Shown: positions 31,030-41,010 of the stretch, one piece after another | How the letters are laid out: each line of letters opens with the position of its first letter | Position numbering within the stretch: position 1 is the stretch's first letter | Assembly: GCA_022606425.2 (NCBI GenBank) | Contig: JAHDVF020000843.1 | Span: 310,001-374,000 of the forward strand | Direction: 5' to 3' | From: Lepidostoma basale | Taxonomy: Eukaryota; Arthropoda; Insecta; Trichoptera; Lepidostomatidae | Length of the DNA stretch: 64,000 nucleotides | The notes under the pieces: model-generated | The model's input: the letters and a program-made list of their open reading frames with translations, nothing else | Database searches by the model: none | Told to the model about the DNA's origin: nothing | Translations under genes and position numbers: made by a program

Positions 31030-31690
31030 GATTAATAAAATAGGAATTTGTTTAAGTTAATCCGAACATTAGGGATATATGTTATAATATTTATTTATTC
31101 AAATATTGCAAAAAAAAACATTTAAAATTATAAACAATATATGTTTTTGCTTTACTAATGTATAAATGTCAATTAGATTGAAAAAAAAAATTGTTCTTTG
31201 TACTTACCATGTGCTATCTTCTCTAAGCTCTTGTTTTATTAATATTACAATTTTCTTTAATATTTTGATTCGAAGAAAAAACAAGAAACAAGTTTTAATT
31301 TATGTCATTAGTTCTGTTAAATGGTTTTGTAAGAAGTTATTTTGTTTTTAATGTCGAAAGTACACCCCAATAATATTTTATCTGTGGATTTAATCTGTTT
31401 AATACATATGTTTCGTTATTTATACTAATAATTGATTTCCTGCCATTTTGTTTTTTGGGACATTAACATTTGATAAATGGATCCAAGTTTATGGATGAAT
31501 ACAGTTAGCCATTCAAAGAAAATGTTTTAATAAATTGATTAATATTCCATAACAAATTTAAACAAAATGGCGGGAAAGATAGATAATTTGTTTGTAAACT
31601 GTCACTGTAAATAAATGTATGTTTTGTTTTTTAATGTATACAAATACTTATAGACAAATACTGGATTTTTACCCATTGCGGGTTAATCCT
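31030..31690. other. AT-rich spacer
   Basis: Nothing recognised apart from a 40-base stretch near 31655 (TACTGGATTTTTACCCATTG) that also flanks family R at 21563-21600 and 53468-53500, so family R may be longer than its inverted repeats. Confidence 0.4.
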
Positions 31691-31695
31691 TTTTA

Positions 31696-32084
31696 AGGAT
31701 TAATTGTATCTCAACAGAGACGAAGAATTTTTTTTTTTTTTTGGAAACACAATATGGTAGTCGAGGCGTTTACAGGACTTATGACCTGTCTTTGGTTGGG
31801 TTAAGCGATCACTTTGTTATTATTACTTACAAATTATCTTAATAGATGGTGCTAGTGTAGATTGACCTACAAACAGTGAAGTTATTAAAAAAATAGCATA
31901 TATACAAGTTCCAAAAATTTGTTAGGCGTGGTGTCGTAAGAAGGGCAGAATGGGGAATGTTGTTAACATAAAGTGATCGCTTAACCAATAACAGGTCATT
32001 AGTCCTGTAATCGCCTCGACTACCATATTCTGTTTCCAAAAAAATTTACATCTTCGTCTCTATTGAGATACAATTAATCCTTAA
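31696..32084. mobile_element. family R fold-back element, complete copy
   Basis: Inverted arms of about 125 bases start AAGGATTAATTGTATCTCAA and include GAGGCGTTTACAGGACTTAT and GGTTGGGTTAAGCGATCACT. The central region holds TAATAGATGGTGCTAGTGTA. It is non-coding. Other copies lie at 21505, 51955 and 53508, and a fragment at 6866. Confidence 0.75.
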
Positions 32085-32464
32085 AAATGTATGTTTCACA
32101 GTGGTAGTGATTTTACACATTACTTATATTTTTGTTTAAAATCATTTCAAATGTCAATAAAACAAATAATTATTTTCACTTTATGTAAGTGCATAAAGCT
32201 GTAAGCACTTCGTTGTTATTAAAATTGTCGTTACTATTTCAAATGTTTAAATGAAATACAACGATTATGGTATTGTTAAGGCAATCAATGTGAATAGCAT
32301 ATATGCTTAACAGATCAAATGTATTCCTTGTGTTAAAGGAAACGAGTAATGGCTGTGATAACTTAATAAACACGTAAGAATTTGTCACGTTATTTATTCA
32401 ATACCTATCCCTTTTTTTTTACCCAACATGGCAGCTGTCAAATGTGTATTTTAGAAATTTGTAA
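32085..32464. other. AT-rich spacer
   Basis: Nothing recognised. Confidence 0.4.
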
Positions 32465-32625
32465 GAACAATACAAATCTCCAGTCTTAGATGGTTAGGAC
32501 ACCTCCAGCGAATGAAAGAAAACTGTCCATGGAAGATTCTCAATACACGACCAGATGGAAAGCAAAGTGTGGGAAGACCAAAACTGAGGTGAAAGATTTT
32601 CTGTAGGGGTTACCTTCCCTTAGCT
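32465..32625 (+). mobile_element. RT C-terminal remnant, unassigned family
   Basis: Encodes SLRWLGHLQRMKENCPWKIL and GRPKLR, the recurrent C-terminal motif of non-LTR RTs, then a stop. Only about 50 codons remain. Confidence 0.55.
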
Positions 32626-32819
32626 GGTGGGTCTGTTATGTGGCGCCGAAGATACGCCATACCCCAATGGTATGCTCAGTGATCACATTGCCCGGGACTC
32701 ACTAGGTCACGAGGACCATTCTAGAATGCCAGAAAGTTTTACTGTCATGAAAGGTGGCATTTCACTTTTTATGGGTACCTGCTTTCCAACAAGGTACGTC
32801 CCACTGTGACAACAATAAC

Positions 32820-33055
32820 AACAACAAACCATCACGCCGTTTCTCCACAGGGGTAGGCAGAGAGAATGGACCGCCACACTACTCTATCCTGGCAAACCTC
32901 TTTAGCTTCCTCCACATTCATACAACGAGTCATACACGCACGTCGATTCCTCCGACTTCTAACATGACCAACCTTTAAAATTTGATTAATTTGGTCATGC
33001 CATGTTTTCCTCAGTCTGCCTCGACTTCGTACCCCATTTACATCATTAACGTACC
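32820..33055 (-). mobile_element. family A 3' fragment
   Basis: CCATCACGCCGTTTCTCCAC with a decayed loop, then reversed RT C-terminus; nearly identical in subfamily to the long copy at 46993 (TCGTACCCCATTTACATCAT). Confidence 0.75.
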
Positions 33056-33059
33056 CACT

Positions 33060-33462
33060 GTGACAGTTAAGTTATTTGAGTCCCGAATGAACATAAAACA
33101 GACAAAAATAAGGAATTGGGTTTTGTCCATGTCCCTTGGATCAGGAACCAAGGTAATGTGTAATAAACTCGAGTAATATTTTTCTTACTTACCACATAGA
33201 AACTCACAAGTGAAAAAAAATAAAAGAACTTAAGGTTTTGGTACAAGTTTTATTTTAATTATAGCCAATTTAAAACACGTTTTTATGTATAACAGTTAAA
33301 GCAGGGAAAAATTAAACGACTTACAAATTTTATAAATCAAAATACCTTTATTTCATTTATGTTAATTAATTGTTACAGTTTATATACTTCAAATCAATTT
33401 GAATATTTCTCATTTCGTAAATGAATAAATTGACTGTTTTTATTAGCGTATATTCATTATTT
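33060..33462. other. AT-rich spacer downstream of RPB9
   Basis: No gene seen. Confidence 0.4.
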
Positions 33463-33468
33463 TTTATT
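33463..33468 (-). terminator. polyadenylation signal of RPB9
   Basis: AATAAA on the - strand about 62 bases after the stop codon. Confidence 0.6.
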
Positions 33469-33529
33469 CCTTTACATTAAAGTGGTACTAAATTAATTAT
33501 ATAAAAATAATCCGAAATATAACATAAAA

Positions 33530-33916
33530 CTATTCAGTCCAGCGATGCTTGCAGCTCGTGCATACATAGTACAATCTCATCTCTTCTTCGGCTCTCCTCG
33601 TCTGCCCTTGGAAGAATACGGCTTCTCTGTTATTACACTTCGGGCACTGATGTTCTTTCGTTCTGGGCAGAGTGGGGTCGCTGACTACATCGGGATTTAT
33701 ATGCGTTAATTCATCGACTTCGTGCATAATTTTGTTCACGTACACGCAGTTAGAGTCGGCTAGCTGTTTATAATCGCAGTTCCGACACGCGTAGAGCAGT
33801 ACTTTGTTATTTTTGTCTTCCTTTGGGTACAGCATGTTGTTGCATTCTTGACAGAATCTAATGCCGACATAACCTGGTCCGCCGTCTTTCCTAGGTTCCC
33901 CAGGTGTTTTTATCAT
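33530..33916 (-). CDS. RpII15: DNA-directed RNA polymerase II subunit RPB9 (POLR2I), intact single exon
   Basis: 128 residues, close to the usual 125-129 of animal RPB9. Two zinc ribbons are complete: C22, C25, C44 and C47 in the N-terminal one ([20 protein letters not shown]), and C91, C94, C119 and C122 in the C-terminal one (CPKC, CTSC). The linker [20 protein letters not shown] and the [16 protein letters not shown] segment are the most conserved parts of the family. Family knowledge: RPB9 sits at the jaw of RNA polymerase II, contributes to start-site choice, fidelity and TFIIS-stimulated cleavage. It acts in the nucleus. The first Met at 33916 follows AAAC and fits the family start. No intron. 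Flanked by transposon debris on both sides. Confidence 0.97.
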   Translation of the reverse strand: MIKTPGEPRKDGGPGYVGIRFCQECNNMLYPKEDKNNKVLLYACRNCDYKQLADSNCVYVNKIMHEVDELTHINPDVVSDPTLPRTKEHQCPKCNNREAVFFQGQTRRAEEEMRLYYVCTSCKHRWTE

Positions 33917-34127
33917 GTTTGGTCGGATGCTTTAAATAAATTTTAGACGATATACAACCCAAATTAACGTTTCAGTTATATAAGTCAATAATATATTATA
34001 AATACACTCGATAACAACATAAGTCACTGTTTCTACTTTCTAGAACAAATTTGACAGATTTTGTTTACAATTTTCACCATAGAGAATATATAGATATTCT
34101 CTCCCCCCCCCCTTTACCATAGACACC

Positions 34128-34296
34128 CCTCAGGTACGGCTACACCGGAGTGCCTAGGTAGGCGTCAAGACACGGTTCGATTGTGATCACGCGCTGTGAA
34201 CCCTGTAGCGTGACCGGTTTCATTGTACGCCATACGTTGGTTCGCCAGGTGTCCTCCTAGCCTCTGACCCTGGAACTTCGGTGTGGCCGTACTCTT
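34128..34296. repeat. GC-rich fold-back segment
   Basis: About 170 bases with TACGGCTACACCGGAG at the left and, inverted, TACGGCCACACCGAAG at the right, followed in each arm by related CCTAGG-type sequence. It lies about 210 bases upstream of the RPB9 start codon. Either a small MITE or part of the promoter region; its repeat status cannot be decided from one copy. Confidence 0.5.
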
Positions 34297-34419
34297 ACAT
34301 TTAATTATTTTAATTTTTTATAAAATTTTCTATATATTACATTACAATGAACTGATATAATTAATTGACCAACCAATGCCGTCTCAAAATCACTGTTTAT
34401 TATCAAGACGGTATTACGA

Positions 34420-34545
34420 CTAACCATCACGCCATTTCCCCGAAGAGACAGAGACAGAAAGAATGTCCCTAACATTCTTCTTTCGTATCTTCACCATACA
34501 TTGAATATTCCACCAACGTCAAGTTCTTTGACTCCTCACTATTAC
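34420..34545 (-). mobile_element. family A 3' fragment, strongly decayed
   Basis: CCATCACGCCATTTCCCCGA followed by interrupted matches to the RT C-terminal region. Confidence 0.55.
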
Positions 34546-35030
34546 ATCTCATTTTGTCAGATTTTTGGGTTAAAATTCTCTTTAAAACACCCTCCCTCAA
34601 TAATTAATGTTACCACAATCATGTTAAATGATAATAAAAATAATGATTACATGTTTGTATGTAAAAAAATATATATCGTTTTATAATAATGTTCAAATCG
34701 CCCTTATAAATATTACCAAAAACCATTTTGCGAATAGTCACATCGTTGACTGGAAAAAATCTTTTTGATTAAATCCATATCCAAGCGACGTAAAATTTTA
34801 ATAACGTTAGGGATTGCAATGTTAAATCTAAATTGTGAAGGATTGCAATGTTCAATATTTTTCTATTCCCCCTTAGAGTGAACCTTTTCACAAAACAGCG
34901 CATCAAAATAGTCACAAATATAAATATAATTAAAAAGAAAAACCCTGTAGATTTTTAATGGCGTACATATTTTCAAATGAATTACACACGTCTATAGGTT
35001 GACAAATGTTAATCATACGTGTGAAAGATA
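34546..35030. other. AT-rich spacer
   Basis: Nothing recognised. Confidence 0.4.
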
Positions 35031-35034
35031 AGGT

Positions 35035-35215
35035 CAAAATGAAGAAATCTGACGCCGAACTAATATTGTCAACATACTACACAGTATTGTTAGTGTGAAA
35101 TACAATGGACATGTCATGTTACGAAACAAGGTATTAAGATATGGGGACCCAGAGATCTGAAATGTAGGCGTAGGATAACAAAGAACAGTGGACGCCCCCA
35201 GATAAGGTTTTCCTG
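35035..35215 (+). mobile_element. RT C-terminal remnant, family B-like
   Basis: With stops it resembles the RRTKVxDIV...KYNGHVM...GDPE portion of family B. Very decayed. Confidence 0.35.
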
Positions 35216-35339
35216 AATTGCGATGATGACGTTATCTTGGTAGAAGAAAATATGCAAAAAAAACAGAACAGAGCTTAATACACCTAAAATAAATGTGACC
35301 TACACCCAGCAATGAAGAAATGGCTCATAAGAAGAATAA

Positions 35340-35640
35340 AAAAAGAAGTTGGTCGCGTTGTCGGAAGAATCGACGTTCCCGTGTGATTCGATGGATAAAT
35401 ATGGAGGAAGTTTATTCGTTTTTCAGTAAACCATAAAGTAGGTTTGTTAGATAGCAGTGTTATGGTTTATTCTCTCTGCATACCACTCCGGAGAAACTTC
35501 GTGATAATTTGTTTGTACTGTCAATAAATAATCGAAAGATATAAAAAAAAGTTTTATTTAGAGAAGTGTGTCAGGACAGAACAGTGTGGCGTTCCTTTCT
35601 TTCTGCCTACCCCTCCGGGGAGACGGAGTTAGTTAGTTAA
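35340..35640 (+). mobile_element. two family A 3' fragments in tandem
   Basis: First piece ends ACCACTCCGGAGAAAC near 35505 and is very decayed. The second (35560-35640) is fresh: AGAAGTGTGTCAGGACAGAA, CCCCTCCGGGGAGACGGAG and TTAGTTAGTT. Confidence 0.65.
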
Positions 35641-35914
35641 TATCATATAAATATATCAAAAAGAACTTCTCCAACTAATTTTCCATGATTTGGTATTTCC
35701 CAAATTAAAATATGTGTTATTAAAATATACAGCTTCTTAACTTGTTTTTAAGATTATTTTAAATGTTTTTTGGTATTATTCGTTAACCGTATTTATTTAA
35801 TAAACTTTTACAGAATGGAAAAAAAACTCACTAATTAGGAAAGTACGTACAATACCCATGTTGCCATAAGAATAAAAAAAGTAAACGCAACCATTCCCGT
35901 TTGTCGCGCATGTC

Positions 35915-35980
35915 CCATTCATTTGATTTCTGACAAGCCTCTTTCACTTCCGTCAAGGACTGTGTCGTACGCGCTCGAGA
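35915..35980 (+). promoter_or_regulatory. RpS23 promoter and 5'-TOP-like start
   Basis: A pyrimidine tract CCTCTTTCACTTCCG begins about 40 bases before the ATG. Such 5'-TOP tracts mark ribosomal protein transcripts and couple their translation to TOR signalling (family knowledge). CTTCCG also fits an ETS-type site. No TATA box. Confidence 0.5.
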
Positions 35981-35983
35981 TGG
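35980..35983 (+). CDS. RpS23: RpS23 coding exon 1
   Basis: ATGG, then donor GTGAGG at 35984. Chosen because ATGG plus the GCAAG of exon 2 gives M-G-K, the invariant start of S23. Confidence 0.9.
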
Positions 35984-38900
35984 GTGAGGCGACTTTTTGA
36001 GTTTATATGTTAAATTAAGTGGTTCGGATAGAGTTTGCACTTTTTTATGTAAGTTTGCTTAACAAATGAAACAGTGAAACTATAAATTTCATTTTGTTGC
36101 ATCGAATTACCTCAAAATGTTTGATAGTAATCGGTCGGCGTCGTAACCGCCATAGTGCCGACATGAGATTTTCGCGTGGTGTCTCACCGTAATCTGATTC
36201 ATCCTCTATTTCACACGCTGTCATTGTGTTAATTTTAGATCCAAAATTGTGCATTTCGGTGCGTTTGCGCGAGTTTTTGCATTATTTTTTTAGTTGGTTA
36301 CATTTTCTATAGTAATTTCTCTTCTGTGCAGGCAAGCCCCGTGGACTCCGTACCGCCCGCAAGCACGCAGATCACCGTCGTCAACAACGATGGGCCGACA
36401 AAGAATACAAAAAGGCCCATTTGGGGACCCGCTGGAAGGCAAACCCCTTCGGGGGCGCCTCTCACGCCAAGGGTATCGTCCTGGAAAAGGTGTAAGTACG
36501 TTTCCCCTTTATTAATTTGCATTTCCTTATAAGTTATTTGGGTTAAGTCTCAGATTACTTCGAAATGTAGCTATTAATTCTTTGCCCACAAAATGCACAT
36601 GTTAGAAATCTGTAATATTTACTTATGATCTCTGGAAACAATTTTTCTAACACCAAGTGTTTGTTTTAAACAATTATAATCTAATTTAGTAACTGCTATG
36701 TACATATAGATGAGTGTTAACGGTTAACTATATATATTTAAACTATTTCACTCGATTGAAAACGTACATTTTGTTTGAATGACCATGTTTTTAACAATTT
36801 TCTCTAACCACATGTTTTGCTTGTTGATTTGAATCTTGATTGAATATGTGTGATATGTTTCGTGTGATAATTGTAATGTTTGCTATAAGAAGAGCATTGC
36901 TTCAATACGGATTAATTTGTATAATTACCAAACTACAATTATTTCAATATCAACACATGTGCATTGAATATTCTGGAATATTGACCAACCTAACCTAAAT
37001 ATTCTGTAACCAAAAAAGATCATATTACTATATATTTAACACAACTTGTATTTGGTAATGATTGAAACTTTATATTTTTAATGTAAGATCGTTTATGAAT
37101 CTGTTTGAATTAAATATTCTGGCGTAGCATGGTCATGCGTGCTTCCCTTTTGATCAAATTCCCATAATTAAATTATTTATCACATGTTAAATATGGCTAG
37201 ATATATAATTATTAATTCCTTGTGATTAATTAATCTACATTTTTTTTTTTAAATACAGTCAAATTTGGCAATTACATACTTTGGGAATTAAAAAAACATT
37301 GTTCAAATCACTTTTTAATAATAAAAAATATTAAAATACAGTTTATATTTAAACCTGTAGATGGAAGCATTTGTAGCTTCCGAAACTAGTCATGTAAAAT
37401 ATAAAACTTAAGTGGTGAAAAACAAGTGTTTCAAAATACACGACATGTTGAAGAGGATACCTCCATCTCCATTATTAAAAAGTGGTTTAAACAATGTTTT
37501 TATAATTCCCAAAGTAGATTACTATGGAATTCCAGTGTCAATGCCTTAACTTTCAATGAGTTGGTCATTACCGTCTAAATTTGCCCGTTCTAAACATTAC
37601 TCGGTTAAATTAAATGCTTTCAAAAAATACCCAACACACGAAGTATCCCCATTACATCCAAGATCTTGCTATTTCTGTGATAAGAACCAAGTTCGACTGT
37701 ATGTAGTTTGGTATAAAAGTGTGTTTTTTCAGAGATAATTTCACCCTTCTCACTTGAAGCTTTGTATTGCTATTATTGCCAGCAATAAGAAATAATTGCA
37801 GTAATAAAATCAGTAAACTATGTTTAGAAACAAAGATTAAAGTTTATTAGTCCGTAATGGCTACACACTGGAGCGTTTGAGTGAAAAGGGTTTAACATTG
37901 AATGGTGTTGTTATTTTGGACCTGGAGAGGAAGTGAAGAAAAAGGGTGTGGAGGCTCGTGGTATTATTCGTGTGAATGTTCTCCATTAGACAATCACAGG
38001 ATAATACTGCGAGCTTACTCGCCTGCCACTCAACGCCGCTGACCACGACCTGCAATGTCTTCAACACCGAACAACCCGACTTTAGTATTCAGTTTAATAT
38101 GATACTAGCCTCACCATTTTTAGATTTTAATATATGTTCCGTTCAGTGCACAAATCTATTAATTCCATAAAACAAAAAGTTCAGAAATGCGATGAAATAA
38201 TTGTACATTGTTTTTTTTTAAATTCCCTTTATAATATATAAATTGAAATATATATTGTAGAAAGCCTTCATCCAACGATATAAAAAATTAATGAGAAAGA
38301 ATAGTCAAAAAATAATCATCAGATACAATACACATTACATACAATTTAATATTTAAAAAAAGTGAAGTTAATCGATTTGTGCACCGAGCAGCTTATATGA
38401 CGAGTTGTATATTACCATATCTTTATTTTGTCAAATTTACAATGTATTTAAGATTTCAAGATCACACATGATTTTAGTGTAAAAGAAATCGTATTTTATT
38501 TTTAAACTGAATTATTTGTATAAAAGCATGTTTACAATGTCTATGTAGTAAATTGCTTATCCAACAGTATTTCAACGGCGTTCGTGTTGAACCGTTGGGG
38601 AATATGTTGGCAGTCAACGGGTTCATTGACTTTACAGAGGATTTTAGGCATAAAAATATTAGTGGCAAATTAGTTTTACCTTGCGAGGGCATTCTCAAAT
38701 GAAAATACCCTCATCGCGTTTATATTATAATGGAGTTTCACAAAATAAAATCCACAACCATAAATAGTATGTTTACATCTTGTATGTAATGTTTTTCTTC
38801 AAGCTTATTCATAATATTGAAGATGTCGGTGAAAAATATGTTTTTTTTTAATACGCCCTTTGATTGCATTAATCTTACAATAAAGTTTATTTGTGAATTA

Positions 38901-39511
38901 TTGACTAAATCTTAGATATTTCCCCCCCACTTGTGGATTTAATTTTCTGCCCAGACAAATAGCCACATTAATGGGACCGTTTTGTTTTATTTTGCAGCGG
39001 TGTTGAGGCCAAGCAGCCCAACTCCGCCATCCGCAAGTGCGTGAGGGTGCAGCTGATCAAGAACGGCAAGAAGATCACAGCCTTCGTCCCCCGTGACGGT
39101 TGCCTCAATCACATTGAGGAGAACGACGAGGTCTTGGTGGCCGGCTTCGGCAGGAAGGGTCACGCCGTAGGAGACATTCCCGGAGTCCGGTTCAAGGTAA
39201 CCTTATTATACACAATTACTTCTAGAGAATACGTTACTTAAAGATATTGTATTTTGCTGATTATTTGATGAATAGTTTTAATTACAAGCAGGCAAGTGAT
39301 GTTTACATTTAATTGTATTTGCTACTCTTGAGGTAAAATGATGAACGGAAAAATCTGAGTCTGCTCTTGTTATGTTCCATCTCTCACATACTGAGAACCA
39401 GTGCTCCACACCCCCGTCCTGATGAGTTTGTTTGTATTTCAGGTGGTAAAGGTGGCCAATGTATCCCTTCTCGCCCTCTACAAAGAGAAGAAGGAGAGGC
39501 CGAGGTCATAG
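35980..39511 (+). CDS. RpS23: 40S ribosomal protein S23 (uS12), four coding exons, intact
   Basis: Exons 35980-35983 (ATGG only), 36332-36491, 38998-39196 and 39443-39511 total 432 bases, 143 residues plus TAG, exactly the family length. All junctions are GT-AG: GTGAGG, GTAAGT and GTAACC donors. It starts [12 protein letters not shown], continues with [20 protein letters not shown], then [19 protein letters not shown], the [15 protein letters not shown] loop that reaches the decoding centre (with the proline that is hydroxylated in the family), and ends [11 protein letters not shown]. It is part of the small subunit near the A site and ensures decoding accuracy. The minimal 4-base coding first exon, directly after a TOP-like leader, is typical of ribosomal protein genes. 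Intron 2 (2.5 kb) holds a fold-back fragment. Confidence 0.97.
36111..36254 (-). CDS. possible antisense coding exon in RpS23 intron 1
   Basis: On the - strand ATG at 36254 (context CGAAATG) opens exactly 48 codons, starting [20 protein letters not shown] and ending [11 protein letters not shown], then donor GTAATT at 36110 in phase 0. The stretch has a balanced, protein-like composition, with an acidic segment then a basic one, unlike the shadow frames elsewhere. No domain is recognised. If real, its transcript would run across the RpS23 start site. A chance frame cannot be excluded. Confidence 0.3.
36332..36491 (+). CDS. RpS23: RpS23 coding exon 2
   Basis: Acceptor TTCTGTGCAG, donor GTAAGT. 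Encodes [10 protein letters not shown] through [12 protein letters not shown]. Confidence 0.95.
36492..38997 (+). other. RpS23 intron 2
   Basis: AT-rich, 2.5 kb. No exon or box C/D pair was found. A fold-back fragment lies near 38640-38730. Confidence 0.8.
38670..38705 (-). mobile_element. decayed hammerhead-like fragment in RpS23 intron 2
   Basis: The - strand reads TTTGAGAATGCCCTCGCAAG and then GTAAAAC, matching the arm core of the fold-back at 15847-16142 with GGCGAAAC decayed to GGTAAAAC. No inverted partner was found nearby. Confidence 0.55.
38998..39196 (+). CDS. RpS23: RpS23 coding exon 3
   Basis: Acceptor TTATTTTGCAG, donor GTAACC. Encodes [13 protein letters not shown] through GDIPGVRFK and has strong GC-ending codon use. 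Confidence 0.95.
39331..39401 (+). ncRNA. candidate box C/D snoRNA in RpS23 intron 3
   Basis: Box C ATGATGA at 39338-39344, a D'-like CTGA at 39355-39358 and box D CTGA at 39391-39394. GGT before box C can pair with ACC after box D, giving a short and imperfect terminal stem. The distance from box D to the 3' splice site (48 bases) suits intron-hosted snoRNAs, which are common in ribosomal protein genes. No C' box is evident and no rRNA target was assigned. Confidence 0.25.
39443..39511 (+). CDS. RpS23: RpS23 coding exon 4 with stop
   Basis: Acceptor TGTATTTCAG. Encodes [20 protein letters not shown] and RS, then TAG. Confidence 0.95.
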   Translation: MVKVANVSLLALYKEKKERPRS

Positions 39512-39538
39512 GCTGTGTTATGTCTATTTAATTTTAAG

Positions 39539-40884
39539 GTAAGGTTTTTATTTTTTGTTGTATTTATTTCTATGATGAAAATTTTAGATATACTTATTCT
39601 TTAACCGTCGCGTTGCCATGTGGTAAATTGAGTTTCCACTGCCAATTTAAAGTTGATTTTCTTAAAACCTATGGACCCTAATATTATAAAAAAAATTGTA
39701 ATCCTCCATTGAAGTGTTCTCAATATTTCGTAATAAAAAAAGCAAAAAATTACTTCCTTCATCCCAAAAAAAAATATTTTCTAAGACTGCCCTCACCTTC
39801 ATTCGTGTTAAGGTAGAATTTGTTTTGCTAATATTTACAACTTTATCAAAAGTGACAAATACTTACTCGCTGTTTTGAACGTATTATAAATTATATCTTT
39901 GACCTTTTCAATAGGTACGTAATAATACCGACTGGATGAAAACGCAGCACGTAACTTAATAATATCAGAACTGTGAAAATATTAACACTTTACCAAAAGG
40001 GACAAATATTAATACGTACTCGTTGTCTTGAACGTACTATACATTTTGCCTAGGTGCCTTTATCTTCGCCCCGCCGGCCGCGGCGCGCAGACAAGTTTAT
40101 TCCTGATGTTTAGTCGGTCGTATGCTATGACGCATTACATATCAGAAATCGCATGGTTCCAGAAAAAAATTAATAATGATATGTTTTTCAAATAATCCAT
40201 GTATGTTATAGATATCGATCTATTCCTAATGAAATTCCCTACAAGATGACATAAATTAAATTTTGATTCATCTAGTCATATGCTTGATATTTAGATAAAG
40301 TTAGCGGTAAACTGAACTTACCACATGGGAGCAAGCGTTTTGTTTTGAACACGGTACGTTAAGGGTTAAAAAGAATTATATCATTTTATCTGTGACCCGA
40401 ATAAAATGAATATTTCCTGTTAATATGAACTGTGATTGCTGCATGGCTGGCCATGGCAATCTATTGAAAGGAAATGTCAACAAATGCTATCATCGTTTTT
40501 TTGTATCCAGTTTTTTTTTTATCTCGATGTATAGTTAAAAAGCGGTCACAAGTAAAGTGAGGAATGAAACAATGCCAGAGAATATTTATATATTTCTTTA
40601 AAAAAACTGCTTGTAACATACCCACTGCTAGCTCCATTCCCATAAGAGATTTATGAGTTGTCTCAGAGGATATAATTAAATGAGAAAAGGAAACAAGTTT
40701 TTCTAATTCAATACTTATTGATGACAAATGGTTACTTAATGGAATTGGTGTTTATATCAATATAATGGCCATAAAATGAATGACCTGGATAACAAAATAT
40801 TTGAGAACATGGCTTGGTCAAAATGTTTTCTCTTAGCAATTAATGTTTATAATAAAAATATTAATGGTGTTATTTTGTCTGCAG
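39539..40884 (+). other. probable RpS23 3'UTR intron
   Basis: A good donor (AAG before GTAAGG) 27 bases after the stop and a good acceptor (TTTTGTCTGCAG) at 40884. There is no polyA signal before the donor that would end the transcript cleanly. At under 50 bases past the stop, this intron should not trigger nonsense-mediated decay. Confidence 0.6.
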
Positions 40885-41010
40885 GTTAATCCTCGGCAGA
40901 GCGGGAGCTGCACTGACGGAGCACTTCACCTCTACAGGGCTGTATATTTATACATGTGACCATCTTTACGAGTGAATGATTCAATAAAATTGTTCATTTC
41001 CACCAAAACC
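40885..41010 (+). other. RpS23: RpS23 3'UTR exon
   Basis: A GC-richer stretch between the acceptor at 40884 and the AATAAA signal, containing GGCAGAGCGGGAGCTGCACT. Confidence 0.55.
40983..40988 (+). terminator. RpS23: polyadenylation signal of RpS23
   Basis: AATAAA followed by a T/G-rich stretch, about 100 bases into the 3'UTR exon. Confidence 0.6.

Noticed and set aside
36294..36532. Alternative-frame ORFs over RpS23 exon 2
   Set aside because: Exon 2 in the S23 frame matches the conserved protein exactly and joins both neighbours in phase.
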